DNA of 64,000 nt from Oxytricha trifallax (taxonomy: Eukaryota > Ciliophora > Spirotrichea > Sporadotrichida > Oxytrichidae): the NCBI GenBank assembly GCA_000711775.1, contig ARYC01001243.1, positions 1-64,000 of the forward strand, given 5' to 3'. The notes beneath the pieces were generated by a model. It worked only from the letters and a program-made list of their open reading frames with translations. It was not told where the DNA came from and ran no database searches. How positions within the stretch are numbered: position 1 is the stretch's first letter; each line of letters opens with the position of its first letter. The position numbers and the translations under genes are program-made. Of the stretch, positions 34,217 to 46,635 are shown piece by piece.

Positions 34217-37200
34217 TCAGAACTAGTAAGATGCTTTAGGTATGCAGTTTACCTCAGATTTAAATTTTCTCATGTCATCTTAATCTGAAGAGTAAAAATA
34301 ATAAAATTTATGAGTCTGCTTTACTATCAGGTGGTCCTTAAGTGGATTTCTTCTTTAATGCGCTTTTCTTCCTGTAATCCATGTTCTGATAATTGTTGTC
34401 ATTATTATTCATGAAATACAATAAACTGAACTATATTTTAGTTTATAATTAATGTGTGAAATAGTTTCCTTTGGTGTTATCAGGTCCAAATTGTCAAAAA
34501 GACTATTAGTATTCGAGGTGTCTCTGTCGAAAATCAAGAACTCGTCGTCATCCGCATTATTGTCAACGAGCAGCATATCATCAAGCTCCTACTCTTTCAT
34601 TATATAATCCATTGATTCCTGTAACTTCTAATCCTTTGGATATTGAAGTTAGACCGATTACTAATGCGATTGAAAGTCTGAAGAGAAGAGTGAACCCTCC
34701 TCTTCTTCTCTAACTCTCATCGCTGATCTAGGCTGTCCGGGATGTGATTAGGTTATTTAAGGTGCTAAATGATTCTTAACATCTTAAGTTTTAATTGCGT
34801 GTGACTGTCTTGAATTAAAGTTGTAAGGATTCTGAGGTATGTGAGTTGTCTATTAGTTAGCTTTCTCTGCTTATCTTGACAAAGGTGGAGATTTTTTCTC
34901 ATGAATTCTAACTGCTGTCTAGAAAGTATCATTTGAACTGGTCTGCTTCGTTTCTTTGCTCTAGTTTGTTTTAGTTTAAGTTGGGTTAGTCTAAAGCATG
35001 TTTGTGAACTTTTTGAGAACTTTACTTGCATAACTGCTTTGCTTGGAAACTTACTCACTATTTTGATGTTTTTTGTAAGAAGTTGAAGTTATAGAGGCAT
35101 CGTCTTAGTTTGCGTGCTTAGTTGACTTGCTATTTATAGATTCGAAATTATTGCTCTTATTGTTAAAGTACTGGGTGGTTCTTTATCTATTATGTCTTGC
35201 AGAGTTATTCATTTATTCGTTCAAACTAAAATCACTAACGTTATCATTAATATGATTTCGATCAGAGTTAAGTTAGCTTGAGCCATTTGAAGACTGATCA
35301 GGCAACTTTTTTAAATTCAGCTTACTTCTATCCTTTATCAGGGTTTTACTTTAATGATTGTTTATTACTGTTTTTGCTGTTGCACTTGACTTAGTTGAAG
35401 TTTCAGTTTTATCTGTTGGCTATCGTTTCATAGTACTTGCACTACTTTGTTTTGATGTGGTGTCATTAAATTGATTTTTCTAATTATTGATTGCGTGCGA
35501 TTACCTCAGGGTAGTGGATTAATGGATAGTAGTTGTCTTTTTGCTAACTCCACTTAATGAACTATTCATGCTTTCATCATCTCTGAAAGTTTACTATTAG
35601 AGACTTTTGTTACCTACTTAAGCTTTAGAATATACTGTTTTTCTATTTCTTATATTTGCAGAATTCATGTTTGTTTTTTAAAATCCAACTGTTTTAGAAG
35701 TATTTGAGAAAGTTTCTGAATCTTTGTTAGTTCTAGACTTATCAAATAAAGGCTCTTTTTTATTATAAAGTTTCTTTTCAGTTGTAATTAGAGTTGGTGT
35801 TTGTATTATATTCTTTAAGTTTTAAGGAGTATCCATTCAAAACCCCAAATCCCCTTAGTGAGGTTTATAAGTGCTTTGATTTGTAGGGTATAGTTGGGGT
35901 CTTATTGGGGTTAGTAGAGAAATTAGGCCAATTTGCAAAATGAGAAATAGAAATTAGCGAAATTTAGGGTCTATTTATGATGAGAAATATTTAGATTTAC
36001 TGCTTAAGCTTAGGTATGGTACGAGTATTAATATAGACTAAGTCAAACCAGTAATGAATTATACAGCTATAGCAAAGCTCTTGTGCAAGAGTGCCTCAAC
36101 AGTTAGGTATCATTGCTTGTTGGCTGTTTAGCATTATACTTCAGGCACTTGAAAGCATCCTGCAAGAAAATAAAAGTTCTCACAGCACCATATTGACTAC
36201 CTCTGTGATTCGAAGACTTTAAAGTATTGGGCACACTTTCCACTAGACTAGCGAGCTGTGATGTTTCATCGCAAGTTTCCTGACATGCGTATCTCTCCAT
36301 AAACTATAGCCAACATTTATAGAAGAAATGGTATTACTTTCAAGACTGTCAACAGAGTGAAGAGAGTGATTGATTTTACAGTGCCATTTTATAGTAATAA
36401 GTTAAACTATATATATGATTAAATGCAGAGGGCTATTGACAATAACATCAAGTTCATACACGCTGATGAAGCTGTGTTTACCTTCAACACCTTTATTAAT
36501 AAGTCTTGGTATAAGAAGTATGATAATATAGAAGTCTACGATTAGAAAGTAAAGGTTGTAACCCATGCAATTTTAGCAGGTATTAGTGAAGACTCTGGCT
36601 TAGAAAGTTATGTTATTCATCCTCGCTCTATTAAGCGAGAGTAGTACATAGAGTTCCTACATAAGCTGAGAGATAAATACAACGATTAAGAGATCATCCT
36701 GTTTGTTGACAACCTCTCAGTTCATAAGACTAAGGAGTCTAAGAAAGCTTATGAAGAGTTAAACATTACTCCTGTATACAATGTTCCTTACAGCCCTTAA
36801 TTTAATGGAATTGAATTCTACTGGAGTTAAATCAAGACCCACTACAAGAAACTGCTGCTATATCACCTAATGCATGACTTGCCTATAGATACAGTAGACT
36901 TGATTCAGAGTAGCTGCAAGAGAGTAAGCATAGATAAGACAACAGTTTGTGCGAGAGAAGGAAGAATGAATGTTTATAAATAAGTTTTAGATTTAAATGA
37001 ATGAATAAGTTCACATATTAAACTAACCCATAAAGGGGTTTGGCTTTTCTTTCTTCTCCTCTTCTTATGGCTTGCTTGGGCCCATATTTCTTCTCTTTGT
37101 GCCAGCTCCTGCATCTATGTTCATTTCTTCTGGCTTTTAAACATCTTTATAAAGTCTCTTGCTCACTTCATAAATAGTCTATGACTTTCTCTCTCTGTGA

Positions 37201-40200
37201 ACCTTCGCATGCTCTTTCATTAGGAATATACCAGTTCCAGGTTTCCCTACAAAGTTATGAATCAAAGCTTACGAGAGAGGAATGGATGCTTCTTAAGCTC
37301 AGCGAGCCAGGTCTCGCTTATTAGTATGCCTTGCTTCTTTTAATCTTCAGGAGAAATAGAGTAGCGTTTTTTGTGAGCTTCTTCAATGATCTCTTTGAGA
37401 TAACTCTCTCTTAAAGTGCCAAGAACTCCAAAGAAGAAGCTCCTTTCTGGAAGCTTGTTAGAGAGTTGTTTCTTGGTAGGAAGATAAACTAAAAACTCTT
37501 CATCTTTCATCGCATCCTCGTAGAGATTAGTAACTGAAATCTCTGGGTAGTTTGGTATATCTATCAACCTTATTTCACTGTTTTTGAAGGCTTTCTTCTC
37601 ATCGCAGAGTATAGCTTTTAAGAATGAAATTTTGGTACCTTCCATCGTTGGAAGGAATAAACCCACATAGCATATGAATAAGTATATGTCACATGCTTAC
37701 CATGCTAAGTGAGGTATCGATAAAGATCTTCCTTGCTTCTAAATCTTGAGAATATTTCTTAAGCTTCAACCCTCTTCATTGCAGTACCTATAGATTCCAT
37801 CCTTGTTCCTTCTCTTGTTATTGAATTCAAATTTTAATATATAGAGTTCTGGATCCTACTGTTAAAAATCTTAGTATTAAATATGGGCATCTTATAGGAG
37901 GTCAACCTGCTAAGGATACGTGGAGAAAGCTGGCAGAAGCTGTAACAAACTTCAGAGATGGAGCTCCATTTTTATCAATTTAGTTCCATTAAACTAGTAC
38001 TAAATTTGTTTAAATTTGATTAGTACCGGTACTAAATTCGTTTAAATTTAATTGGTACCAATTTAATAGTACCAATACTTAATTAGTACCTAGTTTTAAA
38101 CTAATGAGGTTTTAATGGAAAAGTTCCAAAATGGTTCAAAACCTAATTGGTACCAGTACCAACCCGATTTTATACTTGGTTGGTACCAAAATCGAAATTA
38201 TTAAGTATGAAATTAGAAAAATTATATTTATAAACTAAGCATAAATATGATCTCTAACACCTTAAATTCAACCATAATTGTTGACGTATCAACTCCTATA
38301 CAGAGTGACTATAACCAGAAAGGTTACTAGAGCTTAATAATAAAAATTTAAATTTGAATTTAAACATGGCGGCTAACTTAAATCGAAAAGCAGTTTATCT
38401 TAGCAGTGGATAATCATATCTAAACTTTGGCTCCTCCAAGAAACCAGAAGTAATTTATATTGAGAAGGAGGTTGAGCTAAGAGCTCTAGAGTTTGAAGCT
38501 GAGGTCTTTAAAATTTAAGTTTAAAACAAGAAGTAGAGTGCAGAGATAGGAGTTTAAACATAAGTTGAATTAGTTGAGGAAGATAAAGAACAGCAACAAA
38601 TAGAAAAAATTAAAACATTTTAATGTGAAGACTGCTAAAATTTCTTCTCAACTGAGTCTAGCTTGAAGAGGCACATCAAAGAGGTACACTCTGGTAGAGC
38701 TAAGATCTACTTTAAGCATGATAAAATAGATGGTAGATATTAGTGCACAACATGCATGAAGTCTTATACTCACTCAGCCAAAGTAAAGAGGCATATGCAG
38801 AAGCATCATTTAAGCGAATTCCTGATTAAAGATGAGGAAACTTAAAAGCTTGTACCTGCTAAATGAAAAAATAACTCTCTTGAGTCTTAAAGACAACAAG
38901 AGGAAAGGCTCAAGAGGCAGAAGCGTTTTGAATCAAGGAATCAGCCAGCAAATGGTACTCTTATAGCATGTCTTTAAGAGAGAGCTATGTATATACCTGT
39001 ATTGAATGCAATTGATATTGAAAGCTGTATTGAAAATTACTTGCATTTTGACCTGCCAAACAAGGCTAAGCTTATAGTGGTTGATGAGTATGCTTACAAA
39101 GTATATCCTTTTAAATATCTCATTAAAAACGAGCAGTATCAAAATGAATTTGCAAACGAATACATAATACTGAGGGAGGCTGAGAAAAAATAGTTTAAGA
39201 ACTTACTTAGACTTGATGGAGTTATTCTTGGGCATGGCTTTGTTGCATTAAGACTGAAATAGTTTGAAATGACTTTGAGAGAGTATCTCTATCATAATAG
39301 ATACCCAGATGATTTAAATGAGATACTGTCAGAAATGATTAAGGGTGTTTAAGAGCTTCATGAACTTGGGTATGTACATAGAGATTTGAAGCCTGAAAAT
39401 GTTATGTTAAATCTCTGTCCATTAGAAATTGTAGTCATTGATTTCAATAGAGCAATAAGATAAGAAATAGTAACTTTGGCTAAGGTCCTTGGCACACCAG
39501 GATACTTTCCAATCAGGGAGAAGTGGACTAATGGCTCTGTTTAATGGGATGTTTGGGCAGTTGCTGCCATAATCTTAGAGTGCGATATGGAAAGTATGTC
39601 TTACTTTGGAACAAAGCACGAAAAATAATCAATAAGTTTGGCTTCTAAACATATATAACAGGAAGATGTCTGCAATGAAATTAAAAGGCTTGTAGAGATG
39701 ATAATCGTTAGAGCTCCAGCTTATCCAAGATAATCTTTAGAAGACATACATGAGCCACTCCAGAGAGCTAGATTCAAGAGGTACCACAAAGATAAGCAGA
39801 TAAAATTTGTTTGAATTAAGTACACTATTAATCATTAAATATTCATTAAATTCACAAAAAACCTGCGTTTTCTCTACTAACCCCAATAAGACCCCAACTA
39901 TACCCTACAAATCAAAGCACTTATAAACCTCACTAAGGGGTTTTGGGGTTTTGATTCCTGTATAATAAATTAAAAATTCATTTTATATAAAGTAAATAAA
40001 GTAATTTTATGAATCTAGGCAAGTGAAGTATTTGTATTGTTTAACTCATTTGTTTATTTAGTAGTAGGTTTTGCATTACTATTCTGACTAGTTGTTTCTG
40101 AAGTTTTTTATAGCATCTGATTTTTGTTCATCATTGAAGCTCTTTTATTGTGGGAATATTGCATCAAATTTGCATGAGATTTATTTTACTCTTCTAGTAA

Positions 40201-42933
40201 GATATTATCATCTTATAGTTAATTTAGATTCCTGACAAACTTCAAAGTTTGTCTTGCCGATTTCAAAGATTGATAGTCGTTTTTATTAATAGAATTTGAC
40301 CTTGACTTTTAATGCGAATTTACATTAAAGGAGTTTTGAATGTTAGTTTTATTTATGTTTTTCTTTTCAGCAAATTTATCACTTTTAAACTGCTCAGATA
40401 AACTGGATCATACTGATTTAAAATTTATTTAGATTTATAAAGAGTTTAAATCATTCGCTAATGGAAAAGGATTATCTACTGAATTTTCGCAAACGGTTGT
40501 GCTGTTTAAAAGTAACTAAGAATTCAGTGTTTGATTCTTAGAAAAGCTATACATACTCTTATTGATTCCACTAATAGATTACCTTCTTTGGTTCTTTGAG
40601 CTAGTCTGCACACTTTATGTAAACTAATGCCCTAATCTTGAGCTTTTATCTTTGAACTGTTGAAACATAGGGACGCTAGTATTAATACTCTTTCTTGGCT
40701 GCTTAAAAGATCTAGATTCATTTTTTTCAGGAGTTTCCCCTCCAAATGAAGGACCAAGAAAGCTCTCTCTTGCAAAGAGACTATCAAGTTCTTGATTTTA
40801 TTTTAGGCTGTCGTTGTTAGATGAGTCAAATGGATTAGAAGCTCTTATTCTCTTAGATGAGTTTGGGCTAACATCTTTTGTACTTTTTAATGGAGTGGGA
40901 TTGGACAATCTGCTATCAGTTATAGTATTTTTCTTTTGTAGAGATGGATTACTCACTTTGAGTAAATTATTATTGCCTTGTTAATCTGAGTTTTTTGTGC
41001 TTTATGTATTTAGCTTCTTTTCTATAGGTATAACAGTTATAGCATTATCTCCAGGATTTTTTTAAAGCTAAAGAGATTACTAGTCTTTTCTTTGTTAGTC
41101 TTGCTTTTATAGCTTTTCTACATTTAGCTCGTTTGGAAGTTTTAACTTTAGGTATTTAGCTTTTTACTGAAAACTATCTAGTAGTATAATTTCATCAATC
41201 GACAAACGGTTTTCTGCTTTTTTAATCAAACATTTTTGTATTACTTCTGCAAGTTACTTGCTCACAGTTACAGGAATGGGAGAATATTTTTCTTTTGAAA
41301 CCTTCGCCGAAAGTTCCTCCATTGACCCAGCAAAGTAAGGATATTTATGAGCGCAAAGTTCATATAAAATTACCCCTAAAGCCCATATATCACTTTTCTT
41401 TGTGCATTCTTTATCTTCCCAAAGTTCAGGTGCTAAATAAAAGGGAGTACCAACTTTTCTCTATTGACCTTCTTAAGTCGGATCTTATTTTGGTCCTCCA
41501 CTTAAAAGCATAAATTCTTCAGTCAAGTCTTCCTCTTCAATTTATTATAATTGCATAAATGCTTTTTCTTCTAGATTCAAATTTTAACTTGTTTAACTTT
41601 TTTCTTTTTCTAGTTCGGTAATTTTTATGGCTGCTCCAAAATCTCCAATCTTGGCTTCTTTGTCTTTGCCTAGAAATATATTTAAACTCTTTAAATCTCT
41701 ATGCAAGATGTTTTTCTAATGTAAGTAATGTAGACCTAAGCATATTTAGATGAAGGTTTTCCATATAAAATTTTCAGTGAATAACTTGTTATTTTGCTTT
41801 TTTATGTAAGTTGATAAATCTCCATTATGGCAATACTCCATTATTATGTTTATTTTCGTATCTTCAATAAAGGCATCTAAATACCCTACGATATATGGTG
41901 AATCTAGTTCTGCTAATAGTTCAATTTCCATCATCTACTCAAATAATAATAACTTTGTATTTAATAGATAATTAGTCATAATAAATGCAAGTTTTTTTTC
42001 TCAATAAAATTTAGTGAATGCGATTTCCTTAGGCCATTTAGCAGTATCTATTTCTTTGATAACGTAAAACTAATCGCTAAAAAGCTATTTGATTTGAGAT
42101 TAATTAGCCATAGAACTTCCCATATTATATCCAATCATATTCTTGTTTAGCTTTTTTCTCATTCGCATAGTTGGAGTGAGCGCTTTTCCCTCTCCACTAA
42201 GAATACTACTCTTCAAGCATTTTACTTTAAATACTCTCCCGTAGGCTCCCTCACCAATTGTCTTAATAATTTCAAACATTTCCCAAGAAGGGTTTGAGGT
42301 GTTTGAAGAGGATTAGCTTTGATTGTTTTGTTCGGATACATTTTAAGATTGACTGTTTATGCCGGTATTTTTAAGAGAATCTAAATAGATTTAATTTGAA
42401 AATATACTATACTTTACATATGATAAACACAATATTTTGGTTCTGATTAGAGGAAGTGTAGTTTTAAGACCCGCCTGAGTTTCTATTGCTATTTTCGATG
42501 CTCTCATAATTATAATTAAACTTGATTTCATTGATGTCTTTTTGAGGAGATACGCTACTCTACGATGTGACTTGAATGACAGTCTGATAGTCAGTTATAG
42601 TAGGAGCTACAAAAGTAGAGGCATTTAAAGATGGATTTGAGTTTAAATTTAAAGCAATGTTGGATGATGAGTTATTTTAAGTATCGTAGCGAGATTGGTC
42701 GATCGAACCTGTTCCTGTAACTTAATGCTGATTCAACAAGTAAACCATTGATAAATATGATAGAAAAACATTTTATATATCGAACTAATAAAAGTTTAAT
42801 CATCAACATCATCAGTGAGAATTTCTAGCTATTTTGCAGGTTTATTCATAGTACGCTTTTTCATGCTGTCTGGTGACTTTTACCTAGTGTCACTTTGTTG
42901 AAGTTTATCTGCAGAGGATCTCAACGAAGCCAT
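34217..42933 (-). CDS. NEK-like Ser/Thr protein kinase with long Q/N/S-rich tail, split by a TBE
   Basis: Starts at the ATG at 42933-42931 (MASLRSSADKLQQSDTR). The kinase domain lies at about 41140-42300: IGEGAYGRVFKVKCL (Gly loop), FYVIKEID (Lys), MMEIELLAELDSPYIVGYLD, HRDLKSLNIFL, IGDFGAAIKI, GTPFYLAPELWEDK and KSDIWALGVILYEL. It resembles NEK-family kinases. About 45 extra residues lie between DFG and GTPFYLAPE. A low-complexity tail of several hundred residues follows and continues beyond TBE copy 2. Joining at an ACT pointer (NNTNT to PQNLKNIIQTP) restores the frame. The last MDSs, after a small IES at about 34400-34455 (AAT pointer), end at TGA 34219-34217 (VNCIPKASYQF). NEK kinases commonly act in cilia and basal bodies; that role is inferred. 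Confidence 0.82.
35838..35922 (+). repeat. TBE copy 2 left terminal inverted repeat
   Basis: The same 85-bp repeat as in copy 1 but with one substitution in the inner telomere-like block; the inverted partner is at 39869-39953. Confidence 0.95.
35940..37004 (+). CDS. TBE transposase (DD34E) with in-frame TGA at codon 71
   Basis: Starts at ATG 35940 and ends at TGA 37002-37004, closely matching copy 1 (HADEAVFTFNTFINKSWYKK, FVDNLSVHKTKESKKAYEE, QFNGIEFYWSQIK). The catalytic DDE triad is intact. Codon 71 (36150-36152) is TGA, the same codon as in copy 1 although the neighbouring codons differ (ACT-TGA-AAG here, TGT-TGA-ACG there). Downstream of it the frame is open. The next Met in frame (MNVY excluded) is in AVMFHRKFPD, still ahead of the catalytic domain, so an N-terminally shortened product without most of the DNA-binding region is possible. 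Confidence 0.88.
37011..37800 (-). CDS. TBE 22-kDa ORF, intron acceptor altered
   Basis: Starts at the ATG at 37800-37798 (MESIGTAMKRVEAQEIFSRF) and ends at TGA 37013-37011 (MGQFNM). The GTAAG donor is present as in copy 1, but the AG acceptor before GLFLPTMEG is missing (the sequence there reads CTATGTGGG), so correct splicing is doubtful in this copy. The main body is open and well conserved (IRLIDIPNYPEISVTNLYED, FFFGVLGTLRESYLKEIIEE). Confidence 0.8.
37980..38190. promoter_or_regulatory. GTACC-repeat divergent spacer of TBE copy 2
   Basis: The same array of GGTACC/TACCGGTAC palindromes as in copy 1, between divergent ORFs; it is retained although other parts of this copy have decayed. 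Confidence 0.5.
38366..39814 (+). pseudogene. TBE zinc-finger/kinase ORF, nonsense-mutated
   Basis: Starts at ATG 38366 (MAANLNRKAVYLSSGQS) and is in frame to TGA 39812-39814, but an internal TGA at 38864-38866 interrupts it after LVPAK, where copy 1 has AGA. Both C2H2 fingers lie before the stop and are intact (FQCEDCQNFFSTESSLKRH, YQCTTCMKSYTHSAKVKRH). The kinase part (HRDLKPENVMLNLC, VVIDFNRAI) lies beyond it. A finger-only product is still encoded. Confidence 0.88.
39869..39953 (+). repeat. TBE copy 2 right terminal inverted repeat
   Basis: The inverted partner of 35838-35922, with the canonical two-block telomere end, followed by the ATT target duplicate. Confidence 0.95.
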
Positions 42934-43045
42934 TAAAATAAGCTCGTGAATTAGAATTTAATTTATTTTATTAAGTTTCATCTTGATCCCAATTATAATT
43001 TAGTGAGATGTTTTGCATGAATGACTTTAGAATTAAAAAATAAAA

Positions 43046-46000
43046 TCACAATTTATTTACTAATTTACTGAGATGATAAGCATTTTTCTTATTTTATATA
43101 TATGGTTGCTCAAGAGCATAATTCTTCTTAAAATCGGTCTTCTAATCTCTAATGTTTTCCCTTGTGCTCGTAATTAATCTTTGTGATTAATTTAGCATGC
43201 TACTATTTTTCAGTAATTAATTTTACAAGAAAGTTTTTGAGGAAGTATCTTAAGTTTGATTATCAGATGTCTTTCTGTAAATTCTAGGAAGACTAATTGG
43301 ATCTGTCTAACTTTAACTTAAATTTAATTTTTCAAAATTTTAATATCCTCTATTTTATTAAGATGAAACAGCTGTAGTTTAGTTAGTCATGTTTTCCCTG
43401 GTTGATTCATAAATATTAATTTTAAGGAAATACGTTTTATAATAATTCCAAATGTAATTTTATATTGATTGCTATCTGTTAAAAGCAGTACCTTTCTTAG
43501 AATAGCCAACATACCTAGTGATACTATGATTCTACTATTTCTCTTTCACTTTAAACGGTATATAATTATCATATTCTTAAATTTAATTGCTAGTTGATTG
43601 CTACTACAAACTCTAATATATTAATCTATTACTATCTCTTTTTGATTTTGAAAATCTCTATTCTTTTTTATTTTAAGAATTAAAGATCAAACTCTGATTA
43701 AATCTTTCTTTCTTTAAATTGTTAATAAGTTTCTCGAATAACCCATTTTAGTGGTCAACTGATTTCATTGTTGATTCGTTTTTGTTAAATCCGTTATTTT
43801 TAAAACATAATATCTATAGATAATTTAAATATACAACTATTATTTTATTTAGTTCTTTTTTTACTTATAATAAAATCTAATTATAAAAAATAATCCATAA
43901 ATAATTTCTCCAAAAAAACAAAATTAATTTATTTGCAATATTTCTCAATGATTATTAGTTCTATTGCCCCTCATTTTGTAGAATGCTTTTGATTATTTTA
44001 TGTGAAATTAATACTACATCTTGTTCTTTTTTATGTATACGCTTGAATAACTCATTTTTATTGACTGTGCTTTGATAACTTTATGATTAATTCAGCATTT
44101 TTTAATCAAAAGTAAGTTGCTACGATCTTTAACTTGATTTATCTTGAGTTAAATTTAGTAGTAACTCTATTTTATAGTTTTATATGAAATAAAGAATTTA
44201 ATTCAGCTATTATTTAGAGATAAAATTAGAATTATGAATTAAATTTAAATTTAACTCAGATTTATTCAAATCATTAGAAAACTTTATATCCTATTGGAAC
44301 TCAAAGATATCCTAATTCATAGTCTACCTCTAATCTTTATCCCTAGCATAACATGACAATAAATTTGAGATTTTGTTTTTCTGATTATTATTAAGTGTGT
44401 TATAGATTACTAACCTAGTATTTCGTGCTTTTAATTGCTAATCTACTAAGTGATATTAGTAGCTTAGATTTTATATATTATTACTTTAGTTCTATGTTTA
44501 TAAGTGAGACATATCCTTATAATCTACTTTACATGAATCACTATTGATATTTTTAATTTAAACTGAAATTGTTTCGTTTAAGGGAATATAATGATCTTCA
44601 TTTAATTACTGAGATTACTTTTGAGTTTTGAATTTTGAGACTTTAGCTTTGTTTTTAGATTATTGCAAGTATAAGAGGTTAAAATCTTGTTATGTATTAT
44701 CAACATACATAAAATAAATTAATTACTCAAGAAAAAAAGCTTTTAAATTTAGTATAAATTAATTATACTTCCCCAAGCAGATACTTGCTCATGGTTAACA
44801 TTTGATTACTAATTTTTATTCTCATTATCTATATCTACTTGAATTTCCCTATCTAAATCATTTTAAATATTAAAAATTAAATTAAAAATTTTAATTGAAA
44901 TTTAAAATCGTCTTAGATGCCTGTTAATTTCTAGACCTATCTTTTATCTAGTTTTTTATCTCTATTGAAATTTTATTCATTTTTACTGCCTCTTCTCGTT
45001 ACCTCAAAACTTTTAACTTTAATATTTTCTTGCTATTAATAAAGTCTGATCTATTTCTGAACGTCTTCGTTTAACTGATACTACGATTGAGATTATGCTC
45101 TCATTTTTTCTGGCTATTTTTATTTATAAAAATTCTACAGTGTTTCTTGCTTAATATGTATAAATTTATCCCATTTTTGCTTTGTTGGCTGATATTAATT
45201 ATTATTCTTATTTTTAGTTGATGAAGAAATTGAATATCTAGCAGTATATGGATTTGAATATTTTTCAAGAGCAATGTTGTTATCAGATTTTTTAGTGTTA
45301 TTTTCATATTGATCGGTTTAAATAACTTTTTTATGTGGAACTTACTATAAGTCGATCTCATTACTAGTTATTTCATTATTATTCTAGAATTAATCTTTGT
45401 TATTTAAGTTATTATTTCACTGAGTTTATTGATAATTTTTATGGGGGGATGATTATTATGGATTGAATTATGATAAAATAACATTAAAAATAAAATCCCT
45501 TAATATATAATTGAGCTAATCTTAAATGTTTTAATTGAAATTTGATTGTGAGGAAGATAAGGAACTCATAAGTGAATGAAGTCTATCTTCAACAGAATCT
45601 TATTATGAAATTATGGGATTATAAAAATTGCAAAATACCTATTTTTATATTTATTCTACCGAATAAAGTGAGGTTATTGGATTAAATGAGCAATATTGCC
45701 CAATATGTTTTTAAAAATTCTTTATGAATTTGGGGAATTGACATAACTTAAAAAATAATGTTTACTAGTCTATTAATTGTGAATTAGTGTAATTATCGTA
45801 AATATTCTTTTATGTAATTTTATAAACTAACTTAGCTTGGGTGACCTTGTATCTTATTAGGATATCTTGAATCCTTGAATTAGCCTTAATGGGTCCCATG
45901 TATAAAATTTAATCACAAATAAAATCTTCTTATTGTTTTTTTAGTTTTATTTGATCCATTTAATTTATAATTATAAATATAAAATTCTTTCTATTTTCTT
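43046..46000 (-). CDS. Q/N/S-rich protein of unknown function, MDS-IES gene
   Basis: A minus-strand frame with many TAA/TAG-encoded Gln that ends at TGA 43048-43046. Segments include DRLHSLMSSLSSSQSNFNQN (about 45.6 kb), YSNPYTARYSISSSTKNK (about 45.2 kb), QYQLNEDVQKQIRLYQQQE (about 45.05 kb), FKRIHKKEQDVVLISHKII (about 44.0 kb), GLFEKLINNLKKERFNQSL (about 43.7 kb) and SLPRIYRKTSDNQTQDTSS (about 43.25 kb). AT-rich gaps between segments are presumed IESs. No domain is recognised; the sequence looks largely disordered. The start was not identified and may lie near 45.9 kb. Confidence 0.55.
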
Positions 46001-46635
46001 AACAAGATCTCAAGTTATTTATCCAAATTTATGATAATATTATTCTTATTGGAAAAGTAAACATTTGGAAAAATATATTAAATTAAGATTTCTTATATAA
46101 TAAAATGTGATAGATTTATGATATTGTTTATTTATATTAAAATCATTTTATTGATTCAATCTCTATTTAGCAATTTTTATGACTCTTTTCTAATTGCTAT
46201 AATGATTGAATGGATATGAAAATTGACATTTGATTTGATAATTACTTTTAAAATGAAATTTTAGAATTGTCTTATTCGCCAAGGATAAATACTTTTATCA
46301 TAAAAGTGAAAAGCCTTTTTTTAAGTATGAGGAATACAAAGATTTCATTCATTTTTATAATTTAAAATTTAAAATTATTAAGCAAACAAAAAAGCAACAA
46401 AAAAATGCTCTAGTATAATATTAATTGAGTAAATTAATATAAATCTAATAAATTAGAATGAAAAAAGGCAGTAACATAAGTCAAATAAAACTGAAAATTA
46501 TATAACGCAACTGAATTTTATTTTTTGCAATTAATATATATCTCTAACCAGAAATCTACGAACTCTTCCAATAATATGAAAATAGTAAACCAAAATTCAT
46601 TATATTTATTTATTCTTAATTTTAATATAAATAAA
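46001..46635. other. divergent AT-rich spacer
   Basis: About 630 bp between two divergent Q-rich genes. No convincing coding island was seen, though the 5' end of the minus-strand gene may reach into it. Confidence 0.4.

Larger units (their letters stand above)
35838..39953 (+). mobile_element. TBE transposon, complete (copy 2), within an IES of the kinase gene
   Basis: A 4116-bp element with 85-bp inverted terminal repeats (35838-35922 and 39869-39953) and an ATT target duplication (35835-35837 and 39954-39956). Gene order and orientation are the same as in copy 1. The left terminus carries one change in the telomere block (CCCCAAATCCCC instead of CCCCAAAACCCC). The flanking host sequence is short non-coding DNA bounded by ACT repeats that restore the kinase frame, so the TBE lies in or has extended a conventional IES. 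Two of its three ORFs contain internal TGA codons. Confidence 0.97.

Noticed and set aside
34395-34470. TATTTCA direct repeat as the pointer at the end of the kinase tail
   Set aside because: Using it leads straight into TGA, whereas an AAT repeat nearby joins to further coding sequence in frame.
42934-43045. Standard-code reading (many short pseudogenes)
   Set aside because: Long frames appear across the window once TAA and TAG are read as Gln, and homology continues through those codons.
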